A stretch of DNA of 50,926 nucleotides, from the NCBI GenBank assembly GCA_017483225.1, contig JAFULF010000008.1, forward strand, positions 1-50,926, in the 5' to 3' direction. Shown piece by piece: positions 1-7,483 of the stretch. The notes below the pieces were generated by a model, which did no database searches, was not told the origin of the DNA, and saw only the letters and a program-made list of their open reading frames with translations. Source of the stretch: Alistipes sp. GTDB lineage: Bacteria > Bacteroidota > Bacteroidia > Bacteroidales > Rikenellaceae. The translations under genes and the position numbers were made by a program. The first letter of the stretch is position 1, and every line of letters begins with the position of its first letter.

Positions 1-62
1 CCCGTTAAAACCATCTCTGACGAGGGTGCGATGCCCACATTTTGGGCAAACTTTTTATCCAT
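1..62 (-). CDS. Start of an unidentified gene (truncated by window edge)
   Basis: An ATG at 62 on the minus strand opens a frame that runs off the window after 20 codons, beginning MDKKFAQNVGIAPSSEM. A promoter-like TATATTTG lies just upstream (80-87), which would give a leader of only about 10-15 nt. The fragment is too short to assign to a family. The call rests on the promoter, the start codon and the open frame alone. Confidence 0.45.
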   Translation of the reverse strand, partial: MDKKFAQNVGIAPSSEMVLT

Positions 63-79
63 TTCTAACGCAAATAGTG

Positions 80-87
80 CAAATATA
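80..87 (-). promoter_or_regulatory. Bacteroidota -7 promoter element (TATATTTG)
   Basis: It matches the TAnnTTTG -7 element of the Bacteroidota primary sigma factor, reading leftward toward the ATG at 62. No good -33 TTTG is seen at the expected spacing. Confidence 0.45.
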
Positions 88-142
88 TAAAAATCAATCG
101 ATTGCCCCGATTTTATCTACTAATTTTGACCAATAAGCCCAA

Positions 143-281
143 AGCCTATTAAAGGTGATTAAGGGATATTAAGGGGAGCATAAGATTTTTTTGGCGAGGT
201 CGTAAGTCCGCAACCTTTCGGCGCACCCTTAACAACCCTTAACTCCCTTAATATCCCTTAATATCCCTTAAACTTTTGCGC
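143..281 (+). repeat. TTAAG/CTTAA palindromic intergenic repeat, copy A
   Basis: The left arm is a run of TTAAAGG/TTAAGGG units. The core is GGTCGTAAGTCCGCA. The right arm is a run of CCCTTAA units ending in AAACTTTTGCGC. The arms are imperfectly complementary, so the element could fold into a long hairpin. It fills the gap between the partial gene at 1-62 and the end of ddh. The same design recurs at 16643, 30104 (inverted), 48932 and 49080. Confidence 0.75.
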
Positions 282-323
282 CCCTAACCTTGTTGCGCAA
301 TGATAAGGCCGCCTCGCCGGCTT

Positions 324-1220
324 CTATACCAGACGGCGGATAATCTGCTCTCTGTCTCCCGGCAGGAAGTCGATAAGCGGAATCTCAATCATCGTGTATG
401 CACCCGGCTTCTGACGCAGCACGGCACGTGCTCCCGCAACCAGAATCTGGCTTGTCAGCGCAGGGTTGTTGATGCTCATATTGAACTCGAAGCGCTGGTT
501 CTGGGTCTTGCCCGAGACACCCTTGCGCACCATATTCACACCATGGCCCATATCGAGCAGCGCATCGACACTCTCGACACGTGTCACGTGGGTCTCGTCG
601 TGCACGAAGTAGGCATCGCTCTTGATTGCCGCCGCAACAGCCTCAAAGTCGTAGCCATCCTCCAACTCCACATAAACCATACGGCGATGAATACCCGTAC
701 CGAGAGGTATCGTCATCGACAACGCCGCCTTCACGCCCTCTATCGCCTTGACCGCTACGGTGTGTCCCATACTCATTCCGGGGCCGAAGTTGGTATAGGT
801 TATGCCCTGCGGAGCGCACACCTCCAACAGCGCACGCACCACCGAGTCACTGCCCGGGTCCCAGCCTGCGGAGATAAGGGCCGCAGCACCCGACTCACAC
901 GCTATGGCATTGAGGCGGGCACGCATATCGGCGATACCGCTGTGGATGTCGAAACTATCTACGGTGGAGATGCCCGCTTTGAGGGCCACCTCGGCACTCT
1001 TCTCTACCAGACGTGACGGGGTGCAGAGTATCGCCACATCCACATCGTCGAGCTCGTCCAAGGAGCTCACCACGGGATAGGCCATACCACTCTCGCCTTG
1101 CAGCGAGGATGCTCGGCGCACCACTCCGGCAACCTCGAAGTCTGCCGCAGCCTCCAACGCCTCAATCACATATCTGCCTATGTTGCCGTAACCCACTACG
1201 GCCGCACGAATCTTTTTCAT
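324..1220 (-). CDS. ddh: meso-Diaminopimelate D-dehydrogenase
   Basis: This 298-residue cytosolic enzyme would interconvert L-2-amino-6-oxopimelate (tetrahydrodipicolinate) and meso-diaminopimelate with NADP(H), the one-step branch of lysine and peptidoglycan precursor synthesis. The N-terminal Rossmann motif VGYGNIGRYV (residues about 8-17) and the length fit the Ddh family, as do the segments around FDIHSG, ISAGWDPGSDSV and GPGMSMGHTVAVK. I chose the ATG at 1220, which gives MKKIRAAVVGYG. An upstream in-frame ATG at 1340 would add 40 unrelated residues and run across the promoter and the neighbour's terminator. A TATATTTG element lies about 30 nt upstream. It is transcribed alone, convergent with no neighbour. 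Confidence 0.93.
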   Translation of the reverse strand: MKKIRAAVVGYGNIGRYVIEALEAAADFEVAGVVRRASSLQGESGMAYPVVSSLDELDDVDVAILCTPSRLVEKSAEVALKAGISTVDSFDIHSGIADMRARLNAIACESGAAALISAGWDPGSDSVVRALLEVCAPQGITYTNFGPGMSMGHTVAVKAIEGVKAALSMTIPLGTGIHRRMVYVELEDGYDFEAVAAAIKSDAYFVHDETHVTRVESVDALLDMGHGVNMVRKGVSGKTQNQRFEFNMSINNPALTSQILVAGARAVLRQKPGAYTMIEIPLIDFLPGDREQIIRRLV

Positions 1221-1248
1221 TGTCGTCAAATATTTACTATTTCCTTTG

Positions 1249-1256
1249 CAAATATA
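1249..1256 (-). promoter_or_regulatory. Promoter -7 element of ddh (TATATTTG)
   Basis: TATATTTG reads leftward and ends 28 nt before the ddh ATG at 1220. It matches TAnnTTTG. A TTTG lies further upstream (1280-1283) but with a rather long spacer of about 23 bp. Confidence 0.5.
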
Positions 1257-1290
1257 GTGGTTTTTTGGTGGCGTTATAACAAAATCGCTC

Positions 1291-1339
1291 AAAAAAAAAG
1301 CGGAGAGGGTGGCACGACAGCTTGTCGAACCACCCTCCA
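1291..1339 (-). terminator. Intrinsic terminator of the GatZ-like gene
   Basis: On the minus strand, a GGAGGGTGG/CCACCCTCTCC stem is followed by a run of nine T. It lies about 25 nt after the stop codon of the gene at 1365-2591, a textbook rho-independent terminator. Confidence 0.85.
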
Positions 1340-1364
1340 CTTCTTACTATGCAAATGTGTATAA

Positions 1365-2591
1365 CTACAACTGCGAGTTCAAATCCACGATGTTGAACGC
1401 ATAGAAGTACTTATCCATATCGTGCTCGATGCGGTCGAGGACGATATTCTCAGGGTCCATACCTACACGTTTGAGGTTCTCGTAGAGCGATGCACGAGCA
1501 ACGAGTGCCTCAGGCTTCTGCCAGATGTAGCGGCAGCCGGTCTTCACGAGCCAAGCACGACGCTCAGGGTCAATCTCGTAGAAGTCAACACCCTTCTCGC
1601 TTTCGAGCAACCACTTCTTCCAGCGGTTAGACTCGTAAACCAGACGAGTAAGTACCTCGGTTATGTGCGAGAGCATAGCCACACGGCCGGCGTTGTAGTA
1701 CTCTACCTCCTTCTGCTCCAACTCTTCGAGTGCCTCGTACTCGCTGATGGTGAACTCAGGGCCTACGTTTGCGCCACCCATACCGCAGAGAGGGTAATCC
1801 TGCGGGTTGCTTACGCCGTCAGTGTAGTGACCCTTGATATAGCTGCCCAGAGGGCGAACCTTCGAGGTGAGCTTCTTTGCAACCTCGCCGTCGAAGAGTG
1901 TTGTGTGGAGGTCGGTGCCCACCTTACCTACGATGAAGCAAGGCCATACGTCCGAAAGACCTACGGCAGCAAGACCCTCCTTCAACTCAACGAGGAAGGT
2001 GTCGAATGTTGTATCGTCAGCCAAGCCTCCGTGAACCTCCTCGGTACCTACCTCGTAGGAGATTTCAGGGTAGTTGTTGGCACGGCGGTAATCCTCACAG
2101 TGCTTGATAAGTTCAACAGTACGACGTACCACCAAGTGGATGTCGATAACCTCTCCCTTTGGCACGTTGATATCAACGGTAGGGTCAACGTGGATAAGGT
2201 CGAAGCCGGCAGCGATAGCGGCCTCAAACGACGCCTTCACTGCGTTCATAGCACGCTCGGTCTCCCACTTCTCTACATTCTGCTTATCCTTCAACCAAGG
2301 ACCGCCGTGGTCAACAGCGATGATGCAGTCGCCGGTAAAGTTGATAGCCTCGCACTCCATACGGCACACCTTCACAAAGTCGGCAGGGGTCATACCCGTA
2401 TAGCCGCCGTCGGTGTCAATCTGATTGAGAGTTGCCGCAAAGTAGATAGGCGCATTATTACGCTTTGCAGAGCGAATAGATGCACGAATCACTGCACTTG
2501 AATTAGGGCAAGCGGCAAAAATGGTACGCTTAACACCTGTCTGCGCTTCAAGTTCAGCCATACGACTGAGGAGTCTTTCTGTTTTAGCCAT
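1365..2591 (-). CDS. GatZ/KbaZ-family protein (class II tagatose-bisphosphate aldolase non-catalytic subunit-like)
   Basis: This 408-residue protein resembles the GatZ/KbaZ family, whose E. coli members are accessory subunits that stabilise the GatY/KbaY tagatose-1,6-bisphosphate aldolases. The strongest match is the GGYTGMTPADF block near residue 62, followed by AVDHGGPW and IHVDPTVD, equivalent to the GGDHLGP and IHLDAS segments of GatZ. No catalytic GatY-type partner, sugar kinase or PTS gene lies nearby, so the E. coli role should not be assumed. I chose the ATG at 2591 (MAKTERLL) because an AT-rich leader precedes it. An upstream ATG at 2657 adds 22 unlike residues. The gene is monocistronic, with its own promoter (2662-2669) and terminator. 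Confidence 0.75.
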   Translation of the reverse strand: MAKTERLLSRMAELEAQTGVKRTIFAACPNSSAVIRASIRSAKRNNAPIYFAATLNQIDTDGGYTGMTPADFVKVCRMECEAINFTGDCIIAVDHGGPWLKDKQNVEKWETERAMNAVKASFEAAIAAGFDLIHVDPTVDINVPKGEVIDIHLVVRRTVELIKHCEDYRRANNYPEISYEVGTEEVHGGLADDTTFDTFLVELKEGLAAVGLSDVWPCFIVGKVGTDLHTTLFDGEVAKKLTSKVRPLGSYIKGHYTDGVSNPQDYPLCGMGGANVGPEFTISEYEALEELEQKEVEYYNAGRVAMLSHITEVLTRLVYESNRWKKWLLESEKGVDFYEIDPERRAWLVKTGCRYIWQKPEALVARASLYENLKRVGMDPENIVLDRIEHDMDKYFYAFNIVDLNSQL

Positions 2592-2661
2592 AGTTAGAAT
2601 AGATTTTTTATTATAATTAGTGAGTTCTGCACTCTTTTTGTGCCACAATACTTTCACTCGA

Positions 2662-2669
2662 CAAAGGTA
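2662..2669 (-). promoter_or_regulatory. Promoter -7 element of the GatZ-like gene (TACCTTTG)
   Basis: TACCTTTG on the minus strand is an exact TAnnTTTG match about 70 nt upstream of the ATG at 2591, giving a leader of roughly 60 nt. This supports the downstream start, because the alternative ATG at 2657 would sit right at the predicted transcription start. Confidence 0.55.
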
Positions 2670-2810
2670 TGTATTTTTATTGACAAAAGCACCATTGTCA
2701 CAACTTTTTATTTACCCATTATTTACTCACAAACAAAACCATACGCCTCAGCAAAAATCCCCCGCCCAATAATAGTCACGAGAAAATGACGATTATTGAG
2801 ATTTTTTTCA

Positions 2811-2818
2811 TATCTTTG
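2811..2818 (+). promoter_or_regulatory. Promoter -7 element of the acyltransferase gene (TATCTTTG)
   Basis: Exact TAnnTTTG match, giving a leader of about 55 nt before the ATG at 2879. It falls inside an upstream extension of the reading frame, which argues against the earlier in-frame ATG at 2786. Confidence 0.55.
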
Positions 2819-2878
2819 CCTTGTGTGCGCACTCCGTTTTGTGCAGAAAAGCATACGGCGGACGTAAAACATAGCATT

Positions 2879-4024
2879 ATGAAAGATTCAAGATTTGATG
2901 ACATACGTGCCTACCGTGACGACGAGATTCCCGCTGCGGTTGAACGTATAGCCTCTGACCCACAGTTGGAGTCAGTTGCACGATTTGCCTTCTCGGGCCT
3001 TGGAATAAATATGGTCAAGGCGGCTATCCGTGCCTGCAAGACCACGAGCCAGATACAGCGCAACATTATGTATCCGGTCATCCGAAATATCATCAACGCT
3101 ACTACCGAGGGCTTCTCATCTTCCGGCATTGAGCATATCTCGGCTCAACACGGACGAATGTTCATCTCCAACCACCGTGACATCACCTGCGATGCGATGC
3201 TGATGCAGTATGTGCTGTTCGAGAATAACCTCCCGACCACCGACATCGCTCTGGGCGACAACCTTATGCGCTCGTCGCTCTTCATCGAGATTTGCAAGGC
3301 AAACAATATGATTCTGGTGATTCGCAAGGATGGAGCCTCACCTCGCGAGTTCCTCGAAAACTCGTGCCACCTCTCGGACTATATCCGTGTGCGTGTGACC
3401 GAGGATAACCGCTCCGTATGGATTGCCCAGCGCAACGGCCGCACCAAGGATGGTTGCGACGTCACCGAGCCGGGTATTATCAAGATGCTCGGAATGAGCG
3501 GAGGTAGCGACCTCGCCGAGAATATCGGCCCACTCGCCATCTGCCCCGTAGCCATCTCCTACCAGTACGAGCCGTGCGACATCCTCAAAGCCATCGAGTT
3601 GTGCCGTCGCCGTAGCGAGGAGCCGTACCAAAAGCGTGAGAACGAGGACTTGGAGTCCATCATCACCGGCATCAAGCAGCAGAAGGGCCGTGTTCATATG
3701 GCCTTCTGTGAGCCTATCTCCCGAGAGGATTTGGAGGAGATTGGCCAGCAGCCGAAGGCCAACTGGTGCCCGCTGGTTGCCAAGCTGATGGACGAGCGTA
3801 TCCGCAAGGAGTACCACCTCTTCGACACCAACTACATCGCCCACGACATCCTGCATAACGAGCACCGCTTTACCGACAAGTACGACCACGAGGCTGTCAA
3901 TCGCTTCGCTGCCCACCTTGCCAAGGCGGAGGTGCAGTTTGCCGAGGCCGGCGTAGATACCGCCGCAGCACGAGAGATTCTGCTCGGCATATACGCAAAC
4001 CCTGTGGATGCAAAAAATCTTTAA
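2879..4024 (+). CDS. PlsC-like phospholipid/glycerol acyltransferase family protein
   Basis: The 381-residue protein has the glycerolipid acyltransferase signature FISNHRDITCD at residues 95-105. A probable second block lies around MRSSLFIEICKANNMILVIRKDG and a third around WIAQRNGRTKDG. The spacing between the signature His99 and Asp105 is five residues, not the four of the usual NHX4D motif, although Asp101 lies two residues after the His. The likely role is acyl transfer to a glycerophosphate or another lipid or amino acceptor at the inner face of the membrane; the substrate is not readable. I chose the ATG at 2879 (MKDSRFDDI) over 2786 because the -7 promoter element at 2811-2818 falls between them. 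The next gene follows after 3 nt and is probably co-transcribed. Confidence 0.75.
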   Translation: MKDSRFDDIRAYRDDEIPAAVERIASDPQLESVARFAFSGLGINMVKAAIRACKTTSQIQRNIMYPVIRNIINATTEGFSSSGIEHISAQHGRMFISNHRDITCDAMLMQYVLFENNLPTTDIALGDNLMRSSLFIEICKANNMILVIRKDGASPREFLENSCHLSDYIRVRVTEDNRSVWIAQRNGRTKDGCDVTEPGIIKMLGMSGGSDLAENIGPLAICPVAISYQYEPCDILKAIELCRRRSEEPYQKRENEDLESIITGIKQQKGRVHMAFCEPISREDLEEIGQQPKANWCPLVAKLMDERIRKEYHLFDTNYIAHDILHNEHRFTDKYDHEAVNRFAAHLAKAEVQFAEAGVDTAAAREILLGIYANPVDAKNL

Positions 4025-4027
4025 CCT

Positions 4028-4465
4028 ATGAGAAAAGTTGTAAGCATAACGACCCTCCTGCTGATTGTGGCAGGTGCCATCTTCTTCTATGTGCGCTTCT
4101 ACTTCGTCTTTGGCGAGGGCGTGAAGAGTGGCGAATTGAACTACGTGGTGCGCAAGGGCGTGATTTTCAAGACCTACGAGGGCAAGCTCATCCAGTCGGG
4201 CATCCGCTCACGTGCCGCAGGCAGCATCCAGTCATACGAGTTCGACTTCTCGGTCGAGAATAAGCGCATCGCCGAGCAGCTGATGTTGCAGAGCGGCCAC
4301 ATCGTGGAGTTGCACTACAAGGAGTACTTCGGCTCGTTGCCGTGGAGAGGCTTCACCAAGTACGTTGTCGATAGCATCATCGTAACCCGACAGCCACAAC
4401 CTTCTGAGCCGGCAACACTGCCTGCCGAGGAGCCGACAACCCCATCCGTCGTCGAGGAGATTTAG
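4028..4465 (+). CDS. Small single-pass membrane protein of unknown function
   Basis: This 145-residue protein has an uncleaved-looking N-terminal hydrophobic segment (about residues 6-28). A polar domain follows with short strands such as GVIFKTYEGKLIQSG, then a Pro/Glu/Thr-rich tail (about 120-145). I do not recognise the family with certainty, although similar small anchored proteins are common in Bacteroidota. It starts 3 nt after the acyltransferase stop codon, so the two are probably translated from one message. That link suggests an envelope role but does not show it. Confidence 0.7.
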   Translation: MRKVVSITTLLLIVAGAIFFYVRFYFVFGEGVKSGELNYVVRKGVIFKTYEGKLIQSGIRSRAAGSIQSYEFDFSVENKRIAEQLMLQSGHIVELHYKEYFGSLPWRGFTKYVVDSIIVTRQPQPSEPATLPAEEPTTPSVVEEI

Positions 4466-4518
4466 TCCGAGGAGGGGTATATATAGGGCTATCCTGCAAG
4501 TGATAATTGATAGCATAA

Positions 4519-4650
4519 AGTACGGAGTTACAAGTTATACAAAATAAGATATACGAGATTCGGGGGCTTCGAGTGGTGCTCGACAGAGATTTGGCAGAGC
4601 TGTATGGTGTTCCCACGAAGGCCTTGAAGCAAGCCTCAATCTGCACCTAA
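4519..4650 (+). pseudogene. Remnant of an ORF6N-domain (phage antirepressor-type) gene
   Basis: In the gap before tatA, an open frame with no start codon of its own encodes a 43-residue piece running from TELQVIQNKIYEIRG to DRDLAELYGVPTKALKQA and then stops. This closely resembles the N-terminus of ORF6N-domain proteins, found on phages and mobile elements, whose hallmark is a KIYEIRG..VMLD.DLAELYGV.TK.L.QA block. Only the first third of the domain remains, and the frame then ends in unrelated sequence. It marks an old mobile-element insertion or deletion next to the tat genes. Confidence 0.7.
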
Positions 4651-4890
4651 CCCACACAGACCAATAGGCTTTAATGTGGATAGTAAGTAGCAAACTCATA
4701 GCAGGCAGAGCAACACCAATCCTCACAAAATGCCTATTGCATCAAGGTCATTTGAGCCGACATACAGCAGCGGTGCCATTAAAGCTTTTCATTGTTATTG
4801 CCTGCATTGGCAACTAAAAGGGGCATAACGCAGAAATCTCTTTGCCACACAGCTTCTTACCCCCTAATATTGCATATTCATAATATTTGT
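4651..4890. other. Gap between the ORF6N remnant and tatA, no gene recognised
   Basis: About 240 nt of lower-GC sequence without a convincing gene on either strand. A short leftward frame crosses 4535-4726 but overlaps the ORF6N remnant and has no promoter. The base composition is unlike the neighbours, which fits residue of the same decayed mobile element. Confidence 0.4.
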
Positions 4891-4892
4891 GT

Positions 4893-4900
4893 TATATTTG
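4893..4900 (+). promoter_or_regulatory. Promoter -7 element of the tat operon (TATATTTG)
   Basis: Exact TAnnTTTG match, giving a leader of about 25 nt before the tatA ATG at 4932. Confidence 0.5.
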
Positions 4901-4931
4901 CGATACGTAGCACATAAAAAGATTCAAAGTG

Positions 4932-5168
4932 ATGAAACTATTGTTTTTAGGCGGCAGTATCGGTATGGGAGAGATTCTCATTATCGCATTAGTTATCCTG
5001 CTCTTTTTCGGAGGCGCAAAGATTCCCGAACTTATGAAGGGACTTGGCAAGGGTGTTCGCTCATTCAAGGATGGTATGAATGGTACCGCCAATGAGAAGG
5101 AGGCCCAAAAACCTGCGGAGAAAGAGGCGGAGAAAAAGGCGGAGAAAAAGGCGGAGAAGAGCGAGTAA
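4932..5168 (+). CDS. tatA: Twin-arginine translocase subunit TatA/E
   Basis: The 78-residue protein has one N-terminal membrane helix (about residues 8-28), the conserved FGGAKIPELMKGLGKGVRSF hinge and amphipathic helix, and a Lys/Glu/Ala-rich tail of repeated AEKK units. TatA forms the pore or membrane-thinning part of the Tat machine that exports folded proteins. I chose the ATG at 4932; a GTG directly before it (4929) is also possible and would add one residue. tatC follows after 15 nt. No separate tatB is seen, which fits a minimal TatAC system. Confidence 0.93.
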   Translation: MKLLFLGGSIGMGEILIIALVILLFFGGAKIPELMKGLGKGVRSFKDGMNGTANEKEAQKPAEKEAEKKAEKKAEKSE

Positions 5169-5183
5169 CAAACGTGGCTGACG

Positions 5184-5981
5184 ATGGGCGACAACGAGGC
5201 GAAACAGACCTTCTGGGAGCACCTTGACGAGTTACGCAGTGTGCTCATAAGGGTTCTCGCCGCTACGGCGGTGTGTTGTCTGCTTACCTTCTGTTTCAAG
5301 CAGACACTCTTCGAGGTTGTGCTCGCACCCAAGTACAGCGACTTTATAACCTACCGTCTGCTCAATCGTCTCGGCGCACTCCTCGGAGGCAGTGTCGTGG
5401 AGAGTTTCTCCGTGCAGCTGATAAACACAGCCCTCGCCCAACAATTTATCATACACCTCAAAACAGCACTATATGCCGCCGTGTTGTGCATCTCGCCCTA
5501 CATCCTCTATCAGGTGGTGCGCTTCATCTCTCCGGCACTATATGCCAACGAGAAGCGGTATGTATGGCGTGTAGCCGGGGCAGGATATGCGATGTTTATG
5601 GTGGGCGTGCTGCTCTGCTACTTCCTGATATTCCCCCTCACATTCCGTTTTCTGGGCACCTATCAGGTGAGCGAACAGGTCGTGAATATGATTTCGCTGG
5701 ACTCCTACATCTCTACCCTCGCAGGTATGAGCCTGATGATGGGCCTGGTCTTCGAGATGCCTATCTTGTGTTGGATGTTTGCGAAGCTGCATCTGCTCAA
5801 CGCCTCGCTGATGCGCCACTACCGACGACACGCCATTGTCGCAATATTGATAGTCGCCGCCATCATAACCCCTACGTCGGACATCTTCACGCTTGCGTTG
5901 GTGAGCCTGCCGATGTGGCTGCTGTATGAGACGAGCATCGTGGTTGTCGGCCGAGTAAAACACAAAGCAGAACTAATCTAA
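5184..5981 (+). CDS. tatC: Twin-arginine translocase subunit TatC
   Basis: A 265-residue polytopic inner-membrane protein that binds twin-arginine signal peptides. The N-terminus FWEHLDELRSVLIRV is the TatC signature, in which the glutamate and LR contact the signal peptide. Helices can be seen near residues 22-40, 90-115, 130-155, 175-200, 210-225 and 230-250, and a PTSDIFTLAL segment matches the conserved end of the family. It lies 15 nt after tatA and 15 nt before a flavoprotein gene with a twin-arginine signal, so the three form one operon. Confidence 0.95.
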   Translation: MGDNEAKQTFWEHLDELRSVLIRVLAATAVCCLLTFCFKQTLFEVVLAPKYSDFITYRLLNRLGALLGGSVVESFSVQLINTALAQQFIIHLKTALYAAVLCISPYILYQVVRFISPALYANEKRYVWRVAGAGYAMFMVGVLLCYFLIFPLTFRFLGTYQVSEQVVNMISLDSYISTLAGMSLMMGLVFEMPILCWMFAKLHLLNASLMRHYRRHAIVAILIVAAIITPTSDIFTLALVSLPMWLLYETSIVVVGRVKHKAELI

Positions 5982-5996
5982 AAAAACCTAAATTAT

Positions 5997-7406
5997 ATGA
6001 CAAAGATTTCGAGAAGGCTTTTCCTGAAAAAGGCCGTGGCAGGGTTGGCCGTAGCGGCGGTAGCCCCATCGCTCGCCTCGTGTGAGGAGTTGGGTGGCGA
6101 CAGCCACAAAATCCGCAAGATTGCCCCTCTGGCAGGCAAGTATGATGTTGTGGTTGTGGGTGGTGGCCCCGCAGGATTCATCGCAGCGATTGCCGCAGCA
6201 CGCCAAGGTGCGAAGACGGCCATCATCGAGCGATACGGCTTCTTCGGCGGTATGGCGACAATAGGCTATGTGGCCCCTATCAGTGTCTTTGCTCTCAAAA
6301 ACGAGCTGGTCATCGGCGGTATCCCGTGGGAGTTTGTCAAGAGGCTCGAATCTATGGGTGGCGCATTCATCGAGTGGCCAAAGGCGAACATAGACTTCGA
6401 CATCGAGCTCTATAAGCTCTGCTGCCAGCGAATGATTTTGGAGGCCGGCATCGACATCTACACCCACTCGGCTATGGTGGGCTGCGAGATGGAGGGCAAG
6501 AGCATCAGCAGCGTGATTATCGAGAACAAGAACGGATTGGAGACGCTCGAATCGAAGGTCTTTATCGACTGTACGGGCGATGGCGACCTTGCGCATATGG
6601 CCGAGGTGCCTATGCAGCCTAATCCGGAGGGCGAGTTGCAGCCATCATCCTTCTGCTTCATCCTCTCCGGCGTGGATACCAAGAGCGACCTGCTCAACAA
6701 GTGTATGTACCACAACGGCATCAACGGTCCAAGCCAATGCAAGCCGGTACGAGAGAAGCTGCTGGCGATGAAGGCGGCAGGAGTCGATTTGCCGGACTTC
6801 GGAGGCCCGTGGTTCAACAACGTGATGCACGAGGGCAGCGTTGCCGTGAACATCACACGCCGTGCGGCAGACTCCACCAACAACCGCAATTTCAGTGCCG
6901 TAGAGTGCCAGCTGCGTGAGGATATCTTCACCTTTACACGTGTGCTGAAAGAGAACTTCAAGGAGTTCAAGAACTGCTACGTCTCGGCAACGGCACCACA
7001 GGCAGGTATCCGAGAGTCACGCCGCATCCTCGGCGTGCATACGGTTACTGCCGACGAGTACGTCAACGCCTTCCGCTACGAGGATAGCATCTCACGAGGC
7101 ATCCACCCTATCGACATCCACGCCAGCAAGGGCACACACCAGACACGTATAGACCTCACCAAGCCGGCGTATGTGCCATATCGTGCGCTCATCACGGCGG
7201 AGTACCCTAACCTGCTTGTTGCGGGACGCTGTATCTCGACCGACCGTCAGGCTCTCGCCTCGTTGCGTGTTATGGCAAGTTGTATGGGCACCGGTCAGGC
7301 GGCAGGTGCTGCGGCCGCACAGTGCGTGGCAAACAATCAGACGGTGCAGAATATCGACACGGCACAACTCGTAGCCACCCTCAAAGAGTGGGGCGCAGTG
7401 TTGTAG
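5997..7406 (+). CDS. Tat-exported FAD-dependent oxidoreductase lipoprotein
   Basis: The 469-residue protein begins with a near-perfect twin-arginine signal, SRRLFLKK at residues 5-12, and a hydrophobic stretch ending in the lipobox LASC, with Cys29 the likely lipidated residue. It should therefore be folded and loaded with FAD in the cytoplasm, exported by Tat and membrane-anchored. The flavin-binding motif VVVVGGGPAGFIAA sits at about 51-64 and an ERYGFFGGMA segment follows, typical of the FAD_oxidored family. Near the C-terminus, LLVAGRCISTDRQALASLRVMA is the second conserved FAD-contacting block. The substrate is unknown. Its position 15 nt after tatC makes it the likely dedicated cargo of this Tat system. 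Confidence 0.85.
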   Translation: MTKISRRLFLKKAVAGLAVAAVAPSLASCEELGGDSHKIRKIAPLAGKYDVVVVGGGPAGFIAAIAAARQGAKTAIIERYGFFGGMATIGYVAPISVFALKNELVIGGIPWEFVKRLESMGGAFIEWPKANIDFDIELYKLCCQRMILEAGIDIYTHSAMVGCEMEGKSISSVIIENKNGLETLESKVFIDCTGDGDLAHMAEVPMQPNPEGELQPSSFCFILSGVDTKSDLLNKCMYHNGINGPSQCKPVREKLLAMKAAGVDLPDFGGPWFNNVMHEGSVAVNITRRAADSTNNRNFSAVECQLREDIFTFTRVLKENFKEFKNCYVSATAPQAGIRESRRILGVHTVTADEYVNAFRYEDSISRGIHPIDIHASKGTHQTRIDLTKPAYVPYRALITAEYPNLLVAGRCISTDRQALASLRVMASCMGTGQAAGAAAAQCVANNQTVQNIDTAQLVATLKEWGAVL

Positions 7407-7425
7407 CGATACCTTGATATATAAG

Positions 7426-7466
7426 CAGATGAGGCTGTCCAAGACAATGTTGGACAGCCTCATCTG
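7426..7466. terminator. Bidirectional hairpin between convergent genes
   Basis: A perfect 16-bp stem (CAGATGAGGCTGTCCA and its complement) with a 9-nt loop lies between the convergent flavoprotein and efflux genes. No strong T-run follows on either side, so termination in both directions is inferred from position. Confidence 0.6.
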
Positions 7467-7483
7467 TGTTAGAAGAAGCCCCC

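Noticed and set aside
1221-1340. A 40-residue N-terminal extension of Ddh
   Set aside because: It crosses the neighbour's terminator and the ddh promoter, and the Rossmann fold begins properly at the ATG at 1220.
4535-4726. Short leftward frame of 63 codons upstream of tatA
   Set aside because: It runs antisense through the ORF6N remnant and has no promoter or recognisable domain.
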